NCBI GenBank assembly: GCA_045105075.1
Contig: JBGCDD010000017.1
Coordinates: forward strand, 1 to 12,175
Direction of reading: 5' to 3'
Source: JBGCDD01 sp045105075
GTDB lineage: Bacteria; Pseudomonadota; Alphaproteobacteria; Rhodobacterales; Rhodobacteraceae
DNA length: 12,175 nucleotides
Part shown: one piece after another, positions 8,184-12,175 of the stretch
Layout: each line of letters opens with the position of its first letter
How positions within the stretch are numbered: position 1 is the first letter of the stretch
Notes under the pieces: generated by a model
Seen by the model: the letters and a program-made list of their open reading frames with translations, nothing else
The model's database searches: none
What the model was told of the DNA's origin: nothing
Made by a program: the position numbers and the translations under genes

Positions 8184-8752
8184 CAATAGACCGGAGGCGC
8201 GATGACACAGATCGCAATTGCGGGGGCATCATAGGGGTTGATCCAGCGGAAAGGTTCGCCGCGGATGCGAAAGCTGTCGCCGGGATGGATGGTAAAGGAC
8301 TGATCTGCAATTTCGAGATCAAGCTTGCCGGAAATCAAGTAACCAACTTCCTGTGTGGGGCGTGTGACACTTTCGCCAATCTGGCTGTGTGGCTCGAAAG
8401 TGGAGTGGACCATTTCAAAGTCGTCCGTCAGGTCCGGCGACAAGAGTTCTTCGACGAGGCCCGCAGCGTCCGATCCAATCGGGCGGCGCGCGCCTTTGCG
8501 CACGACATAGCCAGCCTCGCGTGCCGGGGCCGGGTATTGACCAAACAACATCGAAACCGACACCTCGAGCGCACGGGCCATATGGCGCAGATCGGTGATG
8601 GACGGCTCGGAGAGGTCGCGCTCAACCTGGCTGAGCCAGCCGACCGATCGGTCAAGCTGCGTCGCAAGATCCGCAAGCGTCAGTCCCCGGGCTTTGCGCA
8701 AGGCCCGCAAATCCGCACCAAGCGATCCAATGTAAGGCGTTCGATGATACAC
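8183..8752 (-). CDS. HTH (XRE-type) transcriptional regulator with C-terminal cupin domain
   Basis: The 189-residue protein has an XRE/Cro-type helix-turn-helix at about residues 9-70, with DLATQLDRSVGWLSQVERD as core and the usual EPSITDLRHMARAL follow-on. A cupin ligand-binding domain covers about residues 110-187. The usual cupin metal-binding histidine pair is not evident, so the ligand may bind without metal. PuuR-like relatives repress amine or amino-acid catabolic genes and release DNA on binding the substrate. The start is GTG at 8752; an in-frame stop lies two codons upstream, and no ATG precedes the HTH. The Shine-Dalgarno is weak. It is first in a coupled unit with exporter, GFA protein and demethylation enzymes, so it most likely controls them. 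Twin 23-bp dyads just upstream are its candidate operators. Confidence 0.87.
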   Translation of the reverse strand: MYHRTPYIGSLGADLRALRKARGLTLADLATQLDRSVGWLSQVERDLSEPSITDLRHMARALEVSVSMLFGQYPAPAREAGYVVRKGARRPIGSDAAGLVEELLSPDLTDDFEMVHSTFEPHSQIGESVTRPTQEVGYLISGKLDLEIADQSFTIHPGDSFRIRGEPFRWINPYDAPAIAICVIAPPVY

Positions 8753-8765
8753 GAGTCACTCACTG

Positions 8766-8788
8766 TGAAAAATTGCGCTGTTTTTTCA
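8766..8788. promoter_or_regulatory. Candidate operator O1 (23-bp dyad TGAAAA-N11-TTTTCA)
   Basis: TGAAAAA and TTTTTTCA arms face each other within 23 bases, 14 bases before the GTG of the HTH-cupin regulator. A second dyad of identical length and arms lies 39 bases upstream (start to start). This copy would cover the transcription start and the edge of the predicted -10 box, a position fit for repression. Confidence 0.55.
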
Positions 8789-8816
8789 TGATGGCGCGGC
8801 GGAATGAAAATTCCAA
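8788..8816 (-). promoter_or_regulatory. Predicted sigma-70-type promoter of the regulator-led operon
   Basis: Read on the - strand, TTGGAA (8816-8811) and CATCAT (8793-8788) match the -35 and -10 consensus at four of six bases each, with an ideal 17-base spacer. Transcription would start near 8781, giving a leader of about 29 bases before GTG at 8752. The call is supported mainly by the way the two dyads frame it. Confidence 0.45.
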
Positions 8817-8827
8817 GCATTTTTTCA
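8805..8827. promoter_or_regulatory. Candidate operator O2 (23-bp dyad TGAAAA-N11-TTTTCA)
   Basis: This second copy of the dyad has the same arms and the same 23-base length as the one at 8766-8788 but an unrelated core, which argues that the arms are under selection. It overlaps the predicted -35 box and the stop codon of the methionine sulfoxide reductase gene. Confidence 0.55.
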
Positions 8828-9280
8828 CGTGACGGAAAAGACGCGGTCCAAAATTTCCGTCAGCGCACGCGCGTCCTGATCGGTGAATGCATCGGGTTGA
8901 TCACTGTCAAGATCAAACACTGCGATCAAGTCCCCGGCGCGATTGCGAACCGGGATAACCAATTCCGATTGCGTCGTGCTGGCGCAAGCGATGTGACCTG
9001 CAAACGCGTTGACGTCTGGCACCAATTGAACCACCCCTGTGCGCGCCGCCGCGCCGCACACACCGCGCGAGAACGGGATGCTCAGACACCCATGGCCGCC
9101 TTGATAGGGCCCGATCTTGAGCAATTGCGGCCCGACAACCCGATAGAACCCGGTCCAGTCGAAGCGGTCATCGCTGTGATGGATTTCGCAGGCAACCGTC
9201 GCCATCAGCGCGATGGAGTCCTGTTCGCCCTGCGTGAGCGACGCGATGGTTTTGGCCAAGGTCAGATAGTCAACACGCAT
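8825..9280 (-). CDS. msrC: Free methionine-(R)-sulfoxide reductase (GAF-domain fRMsr)
   Basis: The 151-residue single GAF-domain protein reduces free methionine-(R)-sulfoxide to methionine, using thioredoxin for recycling. The three cysteines of the E. coli enzyme (84, 94, 118) appear here as Cys65, Cys75 and Cys99 with exactly the same spacing of 10 and 24. They lie in GGHGCLSIPF, RGVCGAAA and GHIACAS. Family landmarks DWTGFY (41-46), QLVPDV and SELVIPV are also present. I choose ATG at 9280 because GTGGAG sits 6-7 bases upstream; the longer frame from GTG at 9292 would swallow that site. Its stop lies inside operator O2 of the next gene. A terminator separates it from the upstream thiolase, so it probably has its own promoter, which I could not locate in the 20 bases between. 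Confidence 0.9.
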   Translation of the reverse strand: MRVDYLTLAKTIASLTQGEQDSIALMATVACEIHHSDDRFDWTGFYRVVGPQLLKIGPYQGGHGCLSIPFSRGVCGAAARTGVVQLVPDVNAFAGHIACASTTQSELVIPVRNRAGDLIAVFDLDSDQPDAFTDQDARALTEILDRVFSVT

Positions 9281-9300
9281 GAGCGGCTCCACTTGCTACG

Positions 9301-9319
9301 AAAAGGGGCTGTCTGCCCC
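9301..9319 (-). terminator. Rho-independent terminator of the thiolase gene
   Basis: On the - strand the order is GGGGC, AGACA loop, GCCCC, then TTTT (plus-strand arms 9305-9309 and 9315-9319, A-run 9301-9304). It lies 56 bases beyond the thiolase stop and ends 21 bases before the methionine sulfoxide reductase start. The stem is five G-C pairs and the T-run short, so termination may be partial. Confidence 0.6.
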
Positions 9320-9325
9320 CTCAGC

Positions 9326-9374
9326 CGGGCAAGCCCGTCTTTCACCCCCGAGGATATTTGTGCAAGAGGAAGTT
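9326..9374. repeat. Hairpin plus CCCCCGAGGATATTT motif, likely recurrent roseobacter intergenic element
   Basis: A small inverted repeat (CGGGC, 9326-9330; GCCCG, 9333-9337) is followed by ACCCCCGAGGATATTTG and a purine-rich tail reaching the thiolase stop. I recall the CCCCGAGGATATTT phrase as common at gene ends in Rhodobacteraceae genomes. That is memory, not a search, and no second copy lies in this window. Confidence 0.35.
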
Positions 9375-10547
9375 TTAAAGACGCTCGATGGCCACCGCAG
9401 TGCCTTCGCCGCCGCCGATGCAGATTGCGGCCACGCCCCGCTTGAGACCCCGTGTTTCCAATGCGTTGAGGAGGGTGACCATGATCCGTGCGCCGGATGC
9501 GCCGATGGGATGGCCAAGAGCGCAAGCCCCGCCATTCACATTCACCTTGTCGCGGTCCAACCCCATTTCCTGCATGAACGCCATGGGCACAACGGCAAAT
9601 GCTTCATTCACCTCCCAAAGATCGACGTCTTCTTTTGACCAGCCGAGAGATTTCAGCAATTTTTGCGCTGCGGGCACAGGGGCTGTTGTGAACAGATTCG
9701 GTGCTTGCGCATGGCTCGCATGGCCAAAAAGACGGGCACGCGGGGTGAGCCCATTGGCTTTGGCTGCATCTGCCGAGGTCAGGATCAAAGCCGCAGCACC
9801 GTCAGAGATCGATGACGCATTCGCCGGCGTTACGGTTCCATCCTTGCGAAAAGCAGGCTTAAGCGTTGGGATTTTGTCAGCGCGTGCGTTGCCGGGTTGT
9901 TCATCCTGATCGACAGTTGTGGTGCCTTTTCGTGTTGTTGTCGTCACGGCGGCTATTTCCTGACCGAATGCACCTGTGCGCTGCGCCTCGAGCGCGTTGG
10001 ACAAGGACTGCAGGGCATATTCGTCCTGGGCCTGGCGCGTAAACTGAAAGGTTTCGGCGCAATCTTCGGCAAATGTGCCCATCAATCGCCCTTTGTCATA
10101 GGCATCTTCAAGCCCATCAAGAAACATATGATCGATGACTTGCCCATGACCGAGACGTGCACCGCCGCGCATCTTGGGCAAAATATACGGCGCATTTGAC
10201 ATGTTTTCCATGCCACCCACCGCCATAGAATTGACCTGGCCGAGTGCAATCTGGTCAAACCCTATCATCGCCGCCTTCATGCCCGATCCGCACATTTTGT
10301 TGAGCGTTGTGGCTGGCACGTTTTCAGCTAAACCTGCCGCGAAACCTGCCTGGCGCGCGGGTGCCTGACCTTGTCCTGCTGGTAAAACGCAGCCCATGAG
10401 CAATTCATCGACGGTCTCCAAACCCGCATTCTGAAGCGCGGCCCGCAGCGCAACTCCACCCAGTTCAGCCGCTGAAACACCATCAAAGGCACCCTGGAAC
10501 CCCCCCATCGGAGTGCGGGCTGCGCCTGTTATGACCACGTCTTTCAT
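9375..10547 (-). CDS. Thiolase (acetyl-CoA C-acetyltransferase family)
   Basis: This full-length 390-residue thiolase shows all catalytic landmarks. The acyl-accepting Cys86 is in NKMCGSGMKA, NEAF holds the active-site asparagine, the base His346 is in GGACALGHPIGASGARI, and Cys376 is in CIGGGEG. It either condenses two acetyl-CoA to acetoacetyl-CoA (polyhydroxybutyrate or ethylmalonyl-CoA route) or cleaves 3-ketoacyl-CoA. Sequence alone does not separate the two, though length and motifs suit the biosynthetic group. AAGGA lies 6 bases upstream of ATG at 10547. It is transcribed away from the STAS gene across a 92-base divergent gap and ends at a terminator, so it seems a single-gene unit. 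No metabolic link with the demethylation operon is obvious. Confidence 0.9.
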   Translation of the reverse strand: MKDVVITGAARTPMGGFQGAFDGVSAAELGGVALRAALQNAGLETVDELLMGCVLPAGQGQAPARQAGFAAGLAENVPATTLNKMCGSGMKAAMIGFDQIALGQVNSMAVGGMENMSNAPYILPKMRGGARLGHGQVIDHMFLDGLEDAYDKGRLMGTFAEDCAETFQFTRQAQDEYALQSLSNALEAQRTGAFGQEIAAVTTTTRKGTTTVDQDEQPGNARADKIPTLKPAFRKDGTVTPANASSISDGAAALILTSADAAKANGLTPRARLFGHASHAQAPNLFTTAPVPAAQKLLKSLGWSKEDVDLWEVNEAFAVVPMAFMQEMGLDRDKVNVNGGACALGHPIGASGARIMVTLLNALETRGLKRGVAAICIGGGEGTAVAIERL

Positions 10548-10587
10548 CTGGTTTCCTTCGTCTGCCTTTGAACACGGATTGGTAAGT

Positions 10588-10615
10588 TTTGTGCTCTATC
10601 ACTGTGTCGCACAAA
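10588..10615. promoter_or_regulatory. Inverted repeat TTTGTGC-N14-GCACAAA in a divergent promoter region
   Basis: Seven-base arms at 10588-10594 and 10609-10615 match perfectly, with centres 21 bases apart (two helical turns). The dyad sits in the 92-base gap between the divergent thiolase and STAS genes, where a regulator could act on both. No convincing -35/-10 pair was found on either strand, so the role is unproven. Confidence 0.35.
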
Positions 10616-10639
10616 TCATGAACACGCAAGGACATCAAG

Positions 10640-10972
10640 ATGAGCCTGACCAGCACGATAACCGAGTCTGCACAGATCGTGACCGTCAATACAGACCGGA
10701 TCGACGCCGCAATGGCGATCCAGTTCAAAGAAGACATGCGCGCACAGACTGACAACGGACCGCAACGCGTTATCCTCGACTTATCGTCGGTGAACTTTAT
10801 TGATTCCAGCGGTCTTGGCGCGATCGTCGCAGCCATGAAACAGCTGGATGCCACACGTCAGCTCGATTTGGCCGGGCTGACCCCAACAGTCGAAAAGGTG
10901 TTTCGGCTCACCCGGATGGACACAGTTTTTAAGCTATTTGACACGATGGACGATGCTTTGACGCACGCTTGA
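10640..10972 (+). CDS. STAS-domain anti-sigma factor antagonist (SpoIIAA/RsbV-like)
   Basis: The 110-residue single STAS-domain protein has the signature FIDSSGLGA at residues 53-61. Ser56 aligns with the serine phosphorylated in SpoIIAA and RsbV. In partner switching, the unphosphorylated form binds the anti-sigma kinase and frees the sigma factor or other target; the kinase inactivates it by phosphorylation. The cognate kinase gene follows 49 bases downstream in the same direction. AAGGA lies 8 bases before the ATG. The protein is cytoplasmic, with no membrane segments, so it is not the STAS tail of a SulP transporter. Confidence 0.88.
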   Translation: MSLTSTITESAQIVTVNTDRIDAAMAIQFKEDMRAQTDNGPQRVILDLSSVNFIDSSGLGAIVAAMKQLDATRQLDLAGLTPTVEKVFRLTRMDTVFKLFDTMDDALTHA

Positions 10973-11021
10973 ACTCTTTTGTGCTTAAAACGCGCCGCTT
11001 CGCGAAATAGGTCCGAACCGA

Positions 11022-11459
11022 ATGACGCTGCCAATCGACATTACTTTTGAATCAACTGAACTCGGCGCGCGTGAGGGTATTGCGCGTGTGATTTCTGCGC
11101 TGACCGAACGCGGGCTGAGCCAAGATCATCTTGGCACAGTTGAAATTGCGCTTGCCGAATCTGTCAACAATATCATCGAGCATGCCTTTGCGGGATTGGC
11201 GCCAGATGTTGTTAGAGTACGGCTTTTGCTGGAGCGGAACCTGCTGGTCTTGACGATCCATGACAACGGAAATGCGCTGCCCAACGAAGAAATGCCACCG
11301 GGCGACCCCGCTGATCTGCAAGTCGCGCGCAGTGAATTACCGGAAGGTGGTTTCGGCTGGTTTCTAATCAGAGAGTTGACCACCACACTGAGTTATGTGC
11401 GAAAAGACGGGTCAAACATTTTGACTTTACAGTTTGATTTGGGATCCGATTCAAATTGA
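11022..11459 (+). CDS. RsbW/SpoIIAB-type serine kinase (anti-sigma factor, HATPase fold)
   Basis: The 145-residue GHKL ATPase domain has the N box at about 41-56 (Glu46, Asn50 and Glu53-His54 in NNIIEH). The G1 box is DNGNALP at 81-87, and the G2 box is GGFGWFLI at 109-116. The DNGNALP form and the lack of any histidine-kinase dimerisation domain point to the anti-sigma kinase family, not to a two-component kinase. It should bind ATP, phosphorylate the upstream STAS protein and hold a partner such as a sigma factor. Neither a PP2C phosphatase (RsbU/SpoIIE-like) nor a sigma factor is seen nearby; within about 20 bases of its stop, IS sequence begins. The ribosome site is weak (ATAGG, 10 bases upstream). 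Confidence 0.87.
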   Translation: MTLPIDITFESTELGAREGIARVISALTERGLSQDHLGTVEIALAESVNNIIEHAFAGLAPDVVRVRLLLERNLLVLTIHDNGNALPNEEMPPGDPADLQVARSELPEGGFGWFLIRELTTTLSYVRKDGSNILTLQFDLGSDSN

Positions 11460-11541
11460 CCAAAACACAAGTTCCCAGAGTCAGGACCCATTGATTTTCA
11501 GCTATTGGCATGGATCACGGTTGGGAAAACGAGCGGTGAAT

Positions 11542-11957
11542 ATGTTTGATCTTTTCTGGCCAACGGAGGCGCAGATGGCGCGCTTTGAGCCCTTTTTTCC
11601 CAAGTCACACGGAAAACCCCGCGTTCACTGCGCGGCAGGCGATTGCGTCACGCCAGAGGCGTGCTTTCAGCACGACGCAATCTGCCGAGAGGGGATGATC
11701 GGCGTGTTTTAAATGGGATTATCTTCATAGACCGCAATGGTTTAAGGTGGCGTGATTCATCCGCCGCCTATGGCCCGCACAAGACACTGTAAACCCGTTG
11801 GAAGTGGTGGGGAAATAGGAGCGTCTTCGCCCAGATGATGGCCGGTTTGGCCGGCGAACACGGCGAGCAAAAGGCTGTCATATTTGACGTCACCGATCTG
11901 AAGGCCCATCGAACGGCGACCGGTTTGGACCTCAAAAACGGGGGCGTGGGCGTCTGA
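11542..11957 (+). pseudogene. IS5-family transposase, interrupted and truncated
   Basis: Residues MFDLFWPTEAQMARFEPFFP and then KSHGKPRV (11542-11625) are the N-terminus of an IS5-family transposase. The normal continuation DDRRVLNGIIFIDRNGLRWRD resumes only at 11694, after 68 foreign bases that also shift the frame by +2. Further on, TAA at 11790-11792 stands where family members read a tyrosine (TLYNRW). The last readable part contains DLKAHRTATG after FDVT, which retains the first catalytic aspartate region, and ends GGVGV at TGA 11955-11957. In active elements of this type the sequence then continues, often in a shifted frame, to the second half with the rest of the DDE triad; that half is absent. 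The gene is dead by insertion, nonsense mutation and truncation. Confidence 0.85.
11626..11693. repeat. 68-bp structured palindromic element inserted in the IS5 transposase gene
   Basis: Removing these 68 bases rejoins the transposase reading (KPRV to DDRRVLNG), so this is an insertion. It folds well. The outer arms are CGGCAG-ATTGCGTC (11633-11649, with a 3-base bulge) and GACGCAATCTGCCG (11674-11687). Inside lie two small hairpins, ACGCC-AGA-GGCGT (11650-11662) and TGCT-TTC-AGCA (11662-11672). The result is a three-way junction. It encodes nothing. It resembles a MITE- or REP-like element; no target duplication is evident. Confidence 0.65.
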
Positions 11958-11958
11958 T

Positions 11959-11979
11959 CACTGCCCGGCAGTCGATTGC
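11959..11979 (+). repeat. Partial second copy of the 68-bp element's 5' end
   Basis: These 21 bases match 11626-11646 at 19 positions (CACTGC, CGGCAG and CGATTGC blocks with single mismatches between). Similarity ends three bases before the IS3-type left end at 11983. The copy also contains a CCGGCA-N6-TGCCGG palindrome (11965-11982) running up to that end. Confidence 0.5.
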
Positions 11980-11982
11980 CGG

Positions 11983-12175
11983 TGTCCTGCCCCCCGAAAC
12001 TTCCCTCGCTTTAATGTAGAGTTTGCTCAACCTGCGAAGGAGCAAACACATGCGACAGAGTCGTTTTACCGAGGCCCAGATTATTGGGATGATCAAAGAG
12101 CAAGAAGCTGGAATGCCTACAGCTGAGGTGTGCCGTAGACATGGCCTGAGCCCTGCGTCGTTCTACAAGTTCAAA
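11983..12175 (+). mobile_element. Left end of an IS3-family (IS407-like) insertion sequence
   Basis: TGTCCTGCCCCCCGAAAC at 11983-12000 has the TGT start and C-rich pattern of left inverted repeats in IS3-family elements of the IS407 type, and lies 67 bases ahead of the OrfA start. The exact first base is inferred from the loss of neighbouring similarity. The element continues past the window edge. Confidence 0.6.
12050..12175 (+). CDS. IS3-family transposase OrfA (N-terminal part, runs off window)
   Basis: The first 42 residues are present, beginning MRQSRFTEAQIIGMIKEQEA and including VCRRHGLSPASFYKFK. This is the helix-turn-helix of the small OrfA protein of IS3-family elements (transposase 8 family), which binds the element ends. 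A fused OrfAB made by frameshifting normally carries the catalytic DDE core; that part lies beyond the window. GAAGGAG precedes the ATG by about 7 bases. The visible part is uninterrupted, so unlike the neighbouring IS5 gene this element may be intact and recent. Confidence 0.85.
   Translation, partial: MRQSRFTEAQIIGMIKEQEAGMPTAEVCRRHGLSPASFYKFK

Larger units (their letters stand above)
11477..11957 (+). mobile_element. IS5-family insertion sequence remnant (left end and first half of transposase)
   Basis: The likely left end is AGAGTCAGGACCCATTG at 11477-11493, a sequence I recall from IS5-family elements of this group. A leader and a decayed transposase gene follow. Everything after the first third to half of the element is missing: the sequence departs from the IS5 pattern right after CTGATC at 11954-11959. 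No right inverted repeat is in the window. Confidence 0.6.

Noticed and set aside
10569..10626. Direct repeat TGAACACG at 10569-10576 and 10619-10626
   Set aside because: Eight bases at a 50-base interval is weak, the flanks differ, and the second copy runs into the STAS ribosome site.
11434..11541. Open frame reaching back from the IS5 transposase into the kinase gene
   Set aside because: The residues before MFDLFW have no family match and cross the IS left end; only the part from 11542 is transposase.
11626..11693. Integron attC site or tRNA-like gene as an explanation of the 68-bp element
   Set aside because: The attC core sites (GTTRRRY and its partner) are absent, and the arms and loops lack the conserved tRNA T-loop and anticodon features.
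1..12175. CRISPR array, rRNA, tRNA, riboswitch or replication origin
   Set aside because: No regularly spaced repeats, no recognisable RNA gene core and no iteron or DnaA-box cluster were seen by eye on either strand.

Overview
The window looks like a chromosomal or large-plasmid segment of an alphaproteobacterium of the Rhodobacterales (Roseobacter group). The basis is the high G+C, the gene content (fused FAD-GcvT demethylating dehydrogenases, a homocysteine methyltransferase, a roseobacter-style SGNH hydrolase) and the IS types at both ends. This placement comes from reading the sequence, not from a database search.

Layout. At 2-163 there is the fragment of an IS66-type accessory gene, then about 210 bases in which I recognise no gene. 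At 377-1114 (+) lies an SGNH/GDSL hydrolase that overlaps the next gene tail to tail by 11 bases. From 8752 down to 1104, all on the - strand, runs a tight seven-gene unit: HTH-cupin regulator, LysE-type exporter, GFA-family zinc protein, 72-aa protein of unknown function, FAD-GcvT dehydrogenase A, homocysteine S-methyltransferase, FAD-GcvT dehydrogenase B. Upstream of it, also on the - strand, are free methionine-(R)-sulfoxide reductase (8825-9280) and a thiolase (9375-10547), with a hairpin terminator between them. Divergent from the thiolase, a STAS protein (10640-10972) and an RsbW-type kinase (11022-11459) form a partner-switching pair. The right end (about 11477 to 12175) is a mobile-element scrapyard: a decayed IS5-family transposase gene interrupted by a 68-bp structured palindromic element, a partial second copy of that element, and the left end of an IS3-family (IS407-like) element running off the window.

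How the genes may work together (inference). Homocysteine S-methyltransferase takes a methyl group from a methylated donor such as glycine betaine and makes methionine. The two dehydrogenases then oxidatively demethylate N-methylated products (dimethylglycine or sarcosine type), with the GcvT half passing C1 units to tetrahydrofolate. The GFA protein could handle escaping formaldehyde, and the LysE protein could export surplus amino acid. The first gene encodes an HTH-cupin regulator, and two matched 23-bp dyads (TGAAAA-N11-TTTTCA) straddle the predicted promoter of the whole unit, suggesting autorepression. Start/stop overlaps (TGATG, ATGA, ATGA) and gaps of 2, 28 and 59 bases support one transcript.

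The items I consider most worth a second look are the regulator-led operon with its twin operators, the 72-aa protein between two ATGA junctions, and the 68-bp cloverleaf-like element inside the dead IS5 gene.
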